From the NCBI GenBank assembly GCA_041919675.1, contig JAYRTJ010000001.1:58745-122744 (forward strand): 64,000 bases of DNA, in the 5' to 3' direction. Origin of the DNA: SHVO01 sp041919675. Its GTDB lineage: Bacteria > Pseudomonadota > Alphaproteobacteria > Rhodospirillales > Rhodospirillaceae. The notes below the pieces were generated by a model. It searched no databases. It was not told the DNA's origin and saw only the letters and a list, made by a program, of their open reading frames with translations. The position numbers and the translations under genes were made by a program. Shown here piece by piece: positions 1 to 8,325 of this stretch. Numbering within the stretch: position 1 is the stretch's first letter; each line of letters opens with the position of its first letter.

Positions 1-69
1 GTTTGACACCTCCGCCATATTTGGACCGATTACATACCAACCAAACTCTAACCACTAGAGGCCCCGTAT

Positions 70-1191
70 ATGCAGGACGGTCATCTCATAACGTTTGACG
101 AAGCGGGCTTCACGGGACCTCAGCTACTTGATGAAGATCAACCCTATTTTGTCTATGCATCACATGACTTAACGGAGGAAGAAGCTGCCGCTTTGATAAC
201 TGAATTGCGTCGGAAGTTCAGGCTGCAAGGCGATGAACTAAAATCTAAACGCCTTAAGAAAAGGGGCGACTGGAGCGAAATTGTTGCGAGTATCTGCACA
301 TCGACCCAGGGACGGTCGAAAGTTGTAGTGCATGATAAGAAAGCCGCATTGACGGGGAAGTTCTTCGAGTATTTTTTCGAGCCGGTGCTCGAAGAAAACA
401 GCATTCCATTCTACCGGCTGGATTTTCACCGGTACCTGATGACCACGATCTATCTACTTTTGCAGAGCGAGCCTAAGACGTACGCGACATTGGCAAAGGA
501 GATGCAAGCCTTTATGCGGACATTTGATCCGGCCGTGGCACCATCTATTTTTCACGGTGCAGGCAGTGGGTCGATCGAGATGGAGAGGGTTCTCGCCTTT
601 TGCAAAGGTTACGCTCAAATCATATCCGAGCAGACAAAGCATCTTCGGAAAGAGGCGGACGATACGGCGAAATGGACATTGGACTTAACCACTACCGCGC
701 TTTACTCCCTGCTTTTCCATTTTTGGGGCCATAGGCACCGCCAATTGAGGTTGTTATGCGATGACTCAAAACCCCTAAAAGCAGGCGCAGAGCTGTTTAA
801 CACCTGGGTAGGTCAAGACAAGGGCGCTCCAATTACGGACGGTAAATCTCTTTACGAGATAAGGGGCAACCTCGCGAGACCTGTAGAGTTCGGTTCGTCT
901 GAGACACACTCTTCCATACAGGTTGCTGACCTCCTGGCCGGTATGACATTAGACGCCTATGTAAGCGGCCGCCAGGAAGTTGGGGCTATAGGAGCGTGGC
1001 TCAAGATCCATCAGATGCACAATCACTGCATCGGCTTCATGTCTGAGTTCACAAAGCGCAGTGACCCGCGTGTGAAAGCTGGTCGTGAAATATTGAAGGA
1101 GCTGGCGCGTCGTGCTGCGACCGGAATGGACCCATTAAAGGATATCGACGAGTTCTTCTCCAAGCTGAAGCTGCGCTTCCAGTTGGCCTAA
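70..1191 (+). CDS. DUF3800 domain protein
   Basis: A 373-residue soluble protein that I assign to the DUF3800 family. It has the N-terminal acidic motif FDEAG (residues 9-13), a middle CDDSK stretch (about 230-234) and the C-terminal IQVADLLAG motif (283-291). Conserved Asp residues at both ends are the family hallmark and suggest an RNase H-like metal-binding fold, but no biochemical role is established. No signal peptide or membrane segment is visible. Base composition is lower in GC than the rest of the window, and the gene sits just left of an integrase and IS remnants, so it looks like accessory DNA. DUF3800 genes often travel on mobile elements and prophages. The family call is fairly secure; the function is unknown. 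Confidence 0.75.
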   Translation: MQDGHLITFDEAGFTGPQLLDEDQPYFVYASHDLTEEEAAALITELRRKFRLQGDELKSKRLKKRGDWSEIVASICTSTQGRSKVVVHDKKAALTGKFFEYFFEPVLEENSIPFYRLDFHRYLMTTIYLLLQSEPKTYATLAKEMQAFMRTFDPAVAPSIFHGAGSGSIEMERVLAFCKGYAQIISEQTKHLRKEADDTAKWTLDLTTTALYSLLFHFWGHRHRQLRLLCDDSKPLKAGAELFNTWVGQDKGAPITDGKSLYEIRGNLARPVEFGSSETHSSIQVADLLAGMTLDAYVSGRQEVGAIGAWLKIHQMHNHCIGFMSEFTKRSDPRVKAGREILKELARRAATGMDPLKDIDEFFSKLKLRFQLA

Positions 1192-1229
1192 AATTATTCA
1201 AGGCGTGGCTTTAATGCGGGACGTTGAAC

Positions 1230-1365
1230 TTTTGACAAACTGTTGTTTGAGCCGCTAAATCCAAGTGTTTATCGCCCTGAAACTATTGAGTGGGAGTGAA
1301 TTTCGCCCTCTAACTCATTGATTTACAATAAAATCAGTTTGACAAAGCGCTGACAAAAATCCAAT
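1230..1365 (+). repeat. 136-bp imperfect direct repeat, copy A
   Basis: This block recurs at 3814-3949 in the same orientation and at the same length. Shared stretches include TTTTGACAAAC, TTTGAGCCGCTAAATCC, TGGGAGTGAATTTCG and TTTGACAAAGCGCTGACAAAA. Copy A lies directly upstream of the truncated integrase. The pair brackets an integrase/GIY-YIG/IS segment and may be duplicated integrase upstream DNA or attachment-site-type ends of an island. Confidence 0.8.
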
Positions 1366-1486
1366 AAAATCAACGTCGACCGCTTGCCGTTTGGCAAAGG
1401 TTTGAGGAAGGCACGGAAACGATCGAATCCGATCGATTTTCATAACTTTTCCTCGGGCTAATCCCGAAATTCTAGGGAGAGCGACT

Positions 1487-2155
1487 TTGAGCAACCGTTT
1501 GTCAAATGCGCCACTAAGAAAGGGCGCCAAACAGAAATATCTGACGGAAAAAATCGCCGTCATTCCGGACAAGCTTTTTATCGTCCGAACTCGGGCAAGC
1601 GGACGAAAGTGGTCCGTAAAATTCTATGTTCCAGCTGCTAAGCAGAACAAGCAGTTTGCATTGAACACGACCGATATAGAGGTCGCGAAAGAGCGTGCTC
1701 TAGAGACTTACTTCTCGCTGAAGAAACGAATCGACGCTGGTGAAAAACTTTCCGCGATTACGGCGCAGGAGTTGGTTGACCGCTACCTTTCCGAAGAGGC
1801 AAAGCGTGTCGTGGTCGGAGGGCAAAAGCGAGGCGGTATAGTCCCAGAGCGCTTTAAGACTATCCAAACTGCCCTTAAGCGCCACTTTCTGCCGTTTGTG
1901 AAGCCCAATACCAAACTAGGAAAAATCCAGGAGACGAAGTTTCTGGAGTACGTGGACTATCGGCGAACGAAGCAGCACGACGTAGCGATATCTACGCTGG
2001 ACAACGAAATGGGCATGATCAGCAAAATGCTGGTCTACGCTAAAGAAAAGGGCCTGTTGCATCGGGATTATAAAGCCCAATTTGCGAAGCTGCCCCGCAA
2101 CACTCAACCATACGCAGGCGGAAGTACTGGCCGCCGAAGCGAATTGGGCTCATAA
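1487..2155 (+). pseudogene. Tyrosine recombinase (phage-type integrase), N-terminal half only
   Basis: The 222-residue product has the layout of an integrase N-terminus: an Arm-like segment (about 40-75, with GRKWSVKFYV) and a SAM-like core-binding domain (about 90-200) with LDNEMGMISKMLVYAKEKG, a typical pattern before the catalytic domain. The catalytic domain, with its R-H-x-x-R and Tyr residues, is absent. The reading frame ends about 15 residues after the core-binding domain in unrelated sequence (GGSTGRRSELGS). Full integrases usually run 350-450 residues. The start is TTG with an AGGGAG ribosome site seven bases upstream. It is most likely an inactive remnant of the recombinase that mobilised this region. 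Confidence 0.75.
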
Positions 2156-2437
2156 CCCAAAGCGCCCTGCCAGTTCTTCTATTACGTTCGCGCCCGCATA
2201 ATATCGTCATGCGGTGTGGCATCCGCTAGCCGGGCGTGATCTACGACCAAGATATCGGCGGTCCAATGCGGTATATTCGGCGGCTTGAGCGCTAGGCGTT
2301 TCCACCGCTCCGCCAATGTCCGTAGACTAAGGCAATTATTGCGCTGATAGCTGGCGCTAAATTTCTGAGCTGCCTTGATGAAATTCTCGAGCGGCTTTCG
2401 GACGGTGAAGTCAATGGCGACTAGGGAGGTGCGGGCT
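2156..2437 (-). other. Intergenic stretch with a possible minus-strand gene remnant
   Basis: About 280 bases separate the integrase remnant from the GIY-YIG gene. On the minus strand a reading frame runs through most of it and stops at 2184-2182. It reads like real protein (for example TADILVVDHARLADATPHDD near the end) but has no start in the window that I can defend, and I do not recognise the family. It may be the 3' end of a gene cut off by rearrangement, or chance. Confidence 0.25.
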
Positions 2438-3130
2438 ATGGCGAGCGATTGCGTAAAGTCCCGCGACGCCGGATATATTTATGTGCTCAGCGCCGCAGTT
2501 AAGATCGGCGCATGCGAAGTCGTGAAAATTGGAATGACTGCTCGGCCGGTGCGGAAACGTGTCCGGGAGTTGACCACGGCGTCTCCTGTTCCGCTTACCC
2601 TCGCGTACAGTTTGCTTGTTGAGAATGTTCGCGAGTTAGAGCGCGACCTGCATAACAGGTTCGCCGCGAGCCGGTTGACCGGTGGTGGTCAGGAATACTT
2701 TTCCGTTCCTGCTTCTGAGGTCATCCATGAGATCGAGAAAATCGCCGCTCACGTGAGCGCGAAGAGGGCGCGACAAAAACGAGATGAAGAGCTTGACGCG
2801 TATATGCGAGAAATAGGTGCTGGAGGGTTACACACTCTTATCAAGTTGACCGAAGCCAGCAGAACCCCCTTCGCAGTAGTTATGCTTATTCTCATATACT
2901 ATTTGAACTACAAGTTCTTTGACTCTGGACACTGGCTGCTGTGGGTGCTGTGGCCGCTAGTTTTTGCTCCCTGCTTTTTTGTGTCTTTTGTGACAACTGC
3001 ATCGCTAGCGAAAGTCCTTCGGAAACGGCTTGAGCTTAAATTTGGAAAGGGGATCGAGGAAAAACACGATGAGCTCATCGGCAAGTATCCTCTGGCGTAT
3101 CCTGGCTATTCGCGCTCGACGTCACCCTGA
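2438..3130 (+). CDS. Membrane-anchored GIY-YIG / T5orf172-type protein
   Basis: The 230-residue protein begins with a GIY-YIG-like domain of the T5orf172/MUG113 type (residues 12-90): GYIYV (12-16), then VVKIGMT (28-34), Arg-rich KRVRELTT, a helix with LERDLHNRF and a closing EYFSV. This family is linked to phage and mobile-element nucleases. A charged linker follows, then two predicted membrane helices (about 143-161 and 166-190) and a cytosolic tail, which is unusual for the family. ATG 2438 is preferred because GGGAGGT lies seven bases upstream; an in-frame ATG at 2375 lacks such a site. The gene lies inside the direct-repeat-bounded segment. A nuclease role is inferred, not shown. Confidence 0.7.
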   Translation: MASDCVKSRDAGYIYVLSAAVKIGACEVVKIGMTARPVRKRVRELTTASPVPLTLAYSLLVENVRELERDLHNRFAASRLTGGGQEYFSVPASEVIHEIEKIAAHVSAKRARQKRDEELDAYMREIGAGGLHTLIKLTEASRTPFAVVMLILIYYLNYKFFDSGHWLLWVLWPLVFAPCFFVSFVTTASLAKVLRKRLELKFGKGIEEKHDELIGKYPLAYPGYSRSTSP

Positions 3131-3266
3131 GAGCGGCGACTGCTGCGGAGATACGCGTGCCTCAGCAACGTGAGAAAGTTGACATTGTGCGCTGCCGCGA
3201 TCTCCCTGATCGCTTGAAGCCTGCACATGTAACTCCGCACATTCCCACTCCAATCGACCCGCTTTC

Positions 3267-3734
3267 GATGGAAGTAGCCGCCGCTTCCGCATCCTCGCGG
3301 TCGTCGATGACTTCACGCGGGAGTGCCTGACCCTGGTGGTCGATAACTCGCTGTCAGGGATCAGGGTGGCGCGGGAATTGGACCGGATCGCCGAGTTCCG
3401 CGGCCGCCCCTGTATGGTCGTCAGCGACAACGGCACCGAGCTGACCTCGCACGCCATCCTAGCTTGGCAAGAGGAGCGTCACGTGGAATGGCACTACATC
3501 GCACCGGGCAAGCCGATGCAGAACGGCTTCGTTGAATCATTCAATGGTCGGCTGCGCGATGAGTGCTTGAACGAACACCTGTTCGCCAATCTGCTGGAGG
3601 CCCGCCGGCTGATCGAAGACTGGAGGATCGACTACAACACCAACAGACCGCACACGAGCCTCGGAGGGCTCACACCGATCGAGTTCGCAACCCGCCCCAA
3701 TCAGGGGCATAACCAGAACAGAATCTCCCTATGA
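3267..3734 (+). pseudogene. IS3-family transposase OrfB, C-terminal fragment
   Basis: The last ~155 residues of an IS3-family integrase-core transposase are in frame. They include VVDDFTREC (first catalytic Asp), VVSDNGTELTS (second Asp) and NGFVESFNGRLRDECLNEH (catalytic Glu), then the usual YNTNRPHTSLGGLTP C-terminus. All three DDE residues remain, but the N-terminal helix-turn-helix region and the OrfA gene are missing; upstream of 3267 the sequence is no longer recognisable transposase. The fragment cannot make a complete transposase. It shows that the left half of the element was lost by deletion or by recombination. Confidence 0.85.
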
Positions 3735-3747
3735 ACGAGGGCGTCAC

Positions 3748-3760
3748 GGGGGGCAGGTCA
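3748..3760 (+). repeat. Probable right terminal inverted repeat of the IS3-family fragment
   Basis: Fourteen bases after the transposase stop the sequence reads GGGGGGCAGGTCA. Its complement, TGACCTGCCCCCC, resembles the termini of IS3-family (IS407/IS51-type) elements. The matching left end is not present nearby, in keeping with a 5'-truncated element. Confidence 0.5.
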
Positions 3761-3813
3761 CCGTCTATTGCGATGGCGCTATGATGCAGGATGTGATTCG
3801 AGCTTAGTTCAAA

Positions 3814-3949
3814 TTTTGACAAACTCATATTTGAGCCGCTAAATCCGGGCGTATTTTGCCGTGAAACTATTGGGTGGGAGTGAATTTCGGTATCTAACTA
3901 ATTGATTTTACTTGATTCTAATTTGACAAAGCGCTGACAAAAACCCAAT
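3814..3949 (+). repeat. 136-bp imperfect direct repeat, copy B
   Basis: Second copy of the block at 1230-1365. Similarity stops abruptly after the shared CCAAT. Beyond this point copy A leads into the integrase, whereas copy B leads within 30 bases into the end of an unrelated minus-strand gene. This marks 3949/3950 as the likely right boundary of the acquired segment. Confidence 0.8.
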
Positions 3950-3978
3950 GTCCGGGCGATCCATCTCACACCGGCGCA

Positions 3979-5148
3979 CTATCTCTTTTTCTTCGCGGGC
4001 GTCGTCATGTTCGCGACGGCTTGCGTGCAGGCGGCCGTGATGGTCTGCAGTAAATCCGCTTCCCATATCGCGTGATAGTCGCCCGGTGTTGCAAGGACGC
4101 GCGCCGGCCAGTCGCGCGTGGGGTTGAATTTCACGACACCGTTGGACCGTATGGCGGTCATCGGTGCGATCTTGGCCGAAGCTAGGCCGCCCCAGAAGAG
4201 AGCGATTTCAGTGCCGTTGGGAGTTGCGTCGTTTGCGCCGATGACATCGCCCATGTGAAACACCGTGCTGCAGCCGGGCGGATAGTTTGTATATCGCTGT
4301 GTTTCCGCGCTGACGATCTTACGGCGGACGAAGGTACTGCAGTTGCCCGCGCTATCGCAGTCGTCGGCCAGAAGATAATTATGCGGCCGGCTTCCGATCA
4401 TTTCATTGAACCAGGCGAGGCGTCCTTCCGGGGTGGCGCCCGCGCGCACTGTCGCGAGGCCCTCTTCACCGACGAGCCTAGTCACAAGATCCACGAACGT
4501 GGGTTGCTCCAGCATCATGGGTAGTTTGGGCAGGCGCGAGATCAGAACCGCCGTGATAGCGCCGCTCGCGGCGCCGCGCTCCATCACATCCATCACCTCC
4601 GGGATGTTGGCATTCATGGCGGCAAATATCATGTGCGCCGGATATACCTCCTCGCCTTCCGGATCGGCGTCTTCGGCGGCCCTTAGCGCGGCGAAATCCA
4701 CCGTCTTCGCATCGTCGATGAAGCGGCGCACCAGCGCCTTGTGCTGCTCACGCACAGCGGCCAATCGCACACGCTCGGCTTCCTTCGCTGCGGCGATGCG
4801 CTTGGCCTCGTCCTCGGCGTCTTTCAGCGCTTGGCCTTTCTCCGTCAGCTTCGGCGCGGAGAGTTCGATATCCACCCGGCGCGGCTCGCCCGGTTGCAGC
4901 GTGAAGGCCTGATCGAACACCTGCACGGAGATGTCGCCGTTTTCCTTCTGTGCGTGCACGCGGATTGGGCCCGGCGCCACTAGGATGTTCATGGGGCAGG
5001 GACCTTTCTCCTCCCCGTTGATGGTGACGATCGCGCCCTCGCTCGGGCCGTCGCACGCCAGGCGGAGCGCGCCTTGCTTTTGCGTCTGCGCCGCAGCGTC
5101 CGTGATCAACGCCAGACAGAAAATTGCGACAAGGCGCGCCAGTGACAT
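3979..5148 (-). CDS. Exported protein with PEGA-like N-terminal domain (paralogue 1)
   Basis: A 389-residue protein with a clear signal peptide (residues 1-20, ending DAAAQ). A beta-rich domain (about 25-95) with LRLACDGPSEGAIVTINGEEKGPCPMNI resembles PEGA-type surface-layer modules. A charged, probably coiled-coil stretch follows (about 100-135), then a C-terminal region with paired Cys (DDCDSAGNCS) and TRDWPARVLATPG. It is a close paralogue of the next gene (5181-6329), with nearly identical N-terminal 100 residues. It is the last gene of a three-gene minus-strand set. I do not recognise the C-terminal region, and no function can be assigned. Confidence 0.65.
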   Translation of the reverse strand: MSLARLVAIFCLALITDAAAQTQKQGALRLACDGPSEGAIVTINGEEKGPCPMNILVAPGPIRVHAQKENGDISVQVFDQAFTLQPGEPRRVDIELSAPKLTEKGQALKDAEDEAKRIAAAKEAERVRLAAVREQHKALVRRFIDDAKTVDFAALRAAEDADPEGEEVYPAHMIFAAMNANIPEVMDVMERGAASGAITAVLISRLPKLPMMLEQPTFVDLVTRLVGEEGLATVRAGATPEGRLAWFNEMIGSRPHNYLLADDCDSAGNCSTFVRRKIVSAETQRYTNYPPGCSTVFHMGDVIGANDATPNGTEIALFWGGLASAKIAPMTAIRSNGVVKFNPTRDWPARVLATPGDYHAIWEADLLQTITAACTQAVANMTTPAKKKR

Positions 5149-5180
5149 GCGTCAAATTCCTAAAGCGGTTTCGTGGGGAT

Positions 5181-6329
5181 TTACTTGGTTTTGGCCACGG
5201 TTGCTGTGCATGCCGCCATGACGGCTTGCAGCATCTCCGTCTCGACCAGCGCCCAATATTGATTGGGCGCGGACAATGCGCTCAGCGGCCAGTCGCGTGT
5301 CGGACTGAAATACAAATCTCGGCCTACCTGGGAAACGGTGTAAGGCGCGACGTTGAGCGGCGCCCATCCGCCCCACATGAACTCGACCATCGGTCCGTTC
5401 GGCTCTGCGTCGTTCGCACCAAGCGTCTCGCCCATGTGAAGGCGCGTCGCGCAGGCGTGTGGGTAGCCGCCGTAGTTCATGGTTTCCGCGCGCACGACAC
5501 GCCGGCGCAGCCATGTGGAGCAATTGTTCTGCGCGTCGCATCTTTTACCGACAAAGTACCGGTGCTCGGCGCTCGCCACCAAGGTGTTGAACCAGTCCAG
5601 TCGGCCTGCCAGCGTCGCGCCTGCGCGGACTTGCGCCGCGCCATCAGCGCCGGCCATGCGCGCAATCAGGTCCACGAAGTCCGGCCGCTCCAATAGCGCC
5701 GCCAACTTGGGCAGCTTGGCGACGAATGCGATATTGAGCCCGCCGCTTTTCAGTCCGCGCTCCACAACGCTCATCACCTCGGCAAAATCGCCGCGCGACG
5801 CCGCGATCACAGCGTGAAGCTCGAAGATCTCGTTGAAGCTCGGGTCGCCTTCTTCAAGCTCCCTGAACGAAGCGAAGTCGGCGGCGGCGAGGTCGACGCG
5901 CACGCGCTCGGCAAGCGCCGTGCCCACCTTGCGCATCGCGTCTTGCTTAAGTTTTTTCTCGGCCGCGATCCGCCTTGCTTCATCTTCGGCTTGCTTCAGC
6001 GCCAGGCCTTTCTCCGTCAACTTCGGCGCGGACAACTCAATGTCCACCCGGCGCGGCTCGCCCGGCTGCAGCGTGAAGGCCTCATCAAACACCTGCACGG
6101 AGATGTCTTCGTTGTCTTTCTGCGCGTGCACGCGGATCGGCCCGGCCGGCACCAGAATGTTCATGGGGCAGGGGCCTTTTTCCTCCCCGTTGACGGTGAC
6201 GATGGCTCCCGCACTGGCCCCGTCGCACGCAAGGCGTAGCGCGCCCGGTTTCTCCGCGCTCCATGCGCCGCTTGTCATCATCCCGAAAACAGCGGCGGAG
6301 AAAAACAAGACGCTCCGCATTACCGGCAT
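5181..6329 (-). CDS. Exported protein with PEGA-like N-terminal domain (paralogue 2)
   Basis: A 382-residue exported protein (signal peptide 1-24, GAWSAE), a tandem duplicate of its downstream neighbour. The N-terminal half is almost the same (ACDGASAGAIVTVNGEEKGPCPMNI, QPGEPRRVDIELSAPKLTEKG), while the helical middle and the C-terminal part have diverged. The Cys pair KRCDAQNNCS and the motif TRDWPLSALSAP are kept. Its start overlaps the end of the upstream gene (6320-7627) by ten bases, so the two are translationally linked. A periplasmic or cell-envelope location is likely; the role is unknown. Confidence 0.65.
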   Translation of the reverse strand: MPVMRSVLFFSAAVFGMMTSGAWSAEKPGALRLACDGASAGAIVTVNGEEKGPCPMNILVPAGPIRVHAQKDNEDISVQVFDEAFTLQPGEPRRVDIELSAPKLTEKGLALKQAEDEARRIAAEKKLKQDAMRKVGTALAERVRVDLAAADFASFRELEEGDPSFNEIFELHAVIAASRGDFAEVMSVVERGLKSGGLNIAFVAKLPKLAALLERPDFVDLIARMAGADGAAQVRAGATLAGRLDWFNTLVASAEHRYFVGKRCDAQNNCSTWLRRRVVRAETMNYGGYPHACATRLHMGETLGANDAEPNGPMVEFMWGGWAPLNVAPYTVSQVGRDLYFSPTRDWPLSALSAPNQYWALVETEMLQAVMAACTATVAKTK

Positions 6330-7627
6330 TCCGTGAACTTACGCACACTCACCGCCGGCTCCTTGCACGAGGGGCGTACCTTGTAGCTCTCAAACGTATC
6401 GCCTGTGAAACAGTCGGTGCCGATGCCGACGAAGTTCAAACCCGCGCCATCGATGGGCGCGGCGCCCGGGCACTGCACGCGGTATTCCACGTCCACGCAG
6501 GACACTTTCTCCGGTTTGACCTTCGGGCGAATCCCCACAACGAAGGTGTCGCCGTAGCACACTTTCGTCGTGAGTTTTGTGCCGCGCGCCAGAGCGTCGA
6601 GGAAGTCTTGCTTGGCCTGGAGGTCCGCTTGCGCATCGGCCGCCTTTTTCGCCGTCGCATCGGCTTTATCCTGCGCGGCCTTTGCCACACGTCGTTTCTC
6701 CGCCACTTCCGCCTGGAACTTCGCGTTCGACGCGGCCTGTCTTTCTTTTTCCTGCTCTTGCGCCTGCTGCAGCCGCGCTTTCGCATCCGCGGCGCGTTGC
6801 ACGCGCTCTGCATCCTGCTGCGCGCGCGCGGCCTGCATTTGCTGCTGACGCTGCGCGCTCGCCTGTTGGCGCTCTTGCGCCGCATTCGCCATCTGCTGAC
6901 GGCGCTCTTCAGCCGCCTGTGCTTGTTGCTCGCGGCGGCGCTGCATTTCGCGCTGCGCCTCCGCCTGCGCCTCGCGGCGCTGCTGCGCAAGTTCTTGCAT
7001 CGCTTGAATCTGCTGCTGGCCCAATTGATTCAGCGTGCGGCCGCCGCGCTTCAGATTGTCGATGATCTGCGCCGCGCCGATATCGGTGCCGCCGCCGCCG
7101 GAATCGTCGGTGCCCTCGATCTGCCGGCAATCGTTCGTGCCGATGATGCCGTCGATGCACATCTGCTGGTTCTCCAGCGAGAAGCAGACATTGCGGCAGG
7201 CAGTCTCGCGCCGTTCGCGTCTCTCGCGGTCTTCACGTTCCGCGTTCTCTTGATCAGCTTGCGCCTGCGCCATCTGCTGCGCGAATTGCCGTTCCTGCGC
7301 GGCGATCTGTTCCACATACGCGCGCTCGGAATTCAACGCGTCCACGACCAACTGAATGGCTTCTCTATCGTCCTGACCATGCGCGCGCTTCCTTGCGCCC
7401 GCGATCTTCGTATCCGCGCAGCCGAAGTTCTGTGCGCTCACGCAGCGCATGGCTTCATCCAGCAGCTTGGTCATTTCCTCCCGGTCCAGCGCATCGAGCT
7501 TATCGAGCGCGGCGAACATCTCGTCGGCTTCGGAGGAGGGCGCCGCCTTGGGCGCGGCGGCGAGGGGGGCGGAAAGCGGTACGGCAACAAGCGCGGCACA
7601 GAAAACCAAAACGGGCAGGCGAACCAT
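6320..7627 (-). CDS. Exported Gln/Ala/Arg-rich coiled-coil protein
   Basis: About 435 residues from ATG 7627, which begins a good signal peptide (MVRLPVLVFCAALVAVP...). The centre (roughly residues 180-350) is a long, low-complexity helical region rich in Gln, Ala, Arg and Glu, surely coiled coil. A Cys-containing N-terminal segment (CRNVCFSLENQQMC) and a C-terminal Cys-rich segment (CYGDTF, CVDVEYRVQCPG, CFTGDTF) flank it and suggest disulfides outside the cytoplasm. It heads the operon with the two PEGA-like paralogues. A longer upstream reading frame exists but would put 17 residues before the signal peptide. No family recognised. Confidence 0.6.
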   Translation of the reverse strand: MVRLPVLVFCAALVAVPLSAPLAAAPKAAPSSEADEMFAALDKLDALDREEMTKLLDEAMRCVSAQNFGCADTKIAGARKRAHGQDDREAIQLVVDALNSERAYVEQIAAQERQFAQQMAQAQADQENAEREDRERRERRETACRNVCFSLENQQMCIDGIIGTNDCRQIEGTDDSGGGGTDIGAAQIIDNLKRGGRTLNQLGQQQIQAMQELAQQRREAQAEAQREMQRRREQQAQAAEERRQQMANAAQERQQASAQRQQQMQAARAQQDAERVQRAADAKARLQQAQEQEKERQAASNAKFQAEVAEKRRVAKAAQDKADATAKKAADAQADLQAKQDFLDALARGTKLTTKVCYGDTFVVGIRPKVKPEKVSCVDVEYRVQCPGAAPIDGAGLNFVGIGTDCFTGDTFESYKVRPSCKEPAVSVRKFTECR

Positions 7628-7773
7628 AAAACACCTAGGCAAATGCGACTTATTTGCATTTATTCCGTTACAACCCACCTTTCAAGTGATTCCGCACCCA
7701 CGCTCTGGAAAAATATCTACAAAATCAGCGCGTTAATTGCATTCGCCCCGTGCTACCAACAAATGGGGCCAAC

Positions 7774-7819
7774 AAATGGGGTCAGACTCCATTTAACCCG
7801 CCTTACTCTGACCCTATTT
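7774..7819. repeat. REP-like inverted repeat (AAATGGGGTCAGA / TCTGACCCTATTT)
   Basis: Two 13-base arms (7774-7786 and 7807-7819) form an inverted repeat with one mismatch and a 20-base loop. A partial extra copy, AAATGGGGCC, lies at 7761-7770. GGGGTCAGA/TCTGACCCC ends of this kind commonly mark small non-autonomous elements or REP sequences dispersed in bacterial genomes. Confidence 0.5.
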
Positions 7820-7932
7820 CTCATTTTCGGGCACATACGTCACCCGCACGGCGTCCTCACACACGCGCTCATGCCCTGAGCGGCGGCCGCGGCCCTACGA
7901 AAAACGGCCGGCCCTCGAATGTATTTCCAGCA

Positions 7933-8226
7933 AGTGCGGATTTTTATCGCCCCCTGAAGTCTCTCGCTCGAGAGCACGCGGAATTGGCCTATTGGCGTAC
8001 GGCCATCGGTGAAGAAGTGGATTTCGTGGTTGAAACGGGCGGCAAGCTGCTGCCAATCGAAGTGAAGGCAACCGCGCGTCCACGACTCAACGACGCCGCG
8101 CATCTGCGTACATTCCGCGCGGAATACGGCAAGAAGGCGCGCGCAGGACTTCTTCTTCATACCGGCAGCTTGTTGGAATGGCTGGCGCCGGATGTACTTG
8201 CCGCGTCTTGGTGGAGGGTTCTTTGA
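7933..8226 (+). pseudogene. DUF4143 ATPase, C-terminal remnant
   Basis: The last ~97 residues match the C-terminal DUF4143 domain of AAA-type ATPases: LAYWRTAIGEEVDFVVETG, then LLPIEVKATARPR and a C-terminus GLLLHTG...WWRVL. The D..EVK arrangement is the PD-(D/E)XK-like core of this domain. The N-terminal AAA ATPase (Walker A and B) is absent; upstream sequence is the REP-like repeat and unrelated DNA. It is a decayed gene fragment. Just downstream another short frame (8251-8325) may be a remnant too. Confidence 0.7.
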
Positions 8227-8250
8227 ACGAACTGGGGCACGCGACGCCTG

Positions 8251-8325
8251 ATGATCCGCGTGCCCAGGCGCTTTCTGAATCGCGCGGAAATCATGGCGCT
8301 CATCGATGAAGCGCCGGAGCGTTAA
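8251..8325 (+). other. Short frame, possible gene remnant
   Basis: A 24-codon frame from ATG 8251 (MIRVPRRFLNRAEIMALIDEAPER) reads like the end of a real protein but is too short to identify. Its stop overlaps the end of the convergent nsrR gene. It follows the DUF4143 remnant, so it may be debris of the same lost locus. Confidence 0.2.

Noticed and set aside
6263..7879. A 538-codon plus-strand open frame
   Set aside because: Antisense to the coiled-coil protein; Leu/Arg-rich shadow of the repeated Gln/Ala codons. The minus-strand gene has a signal peptide and operon context.
7750..7932. Full-length gene from 7750 to 8226
   Set aside because: Only the part after about 7933 resembles protein (DUF4143); the earlier part is the REP-like repeat and low-similarity sequence.
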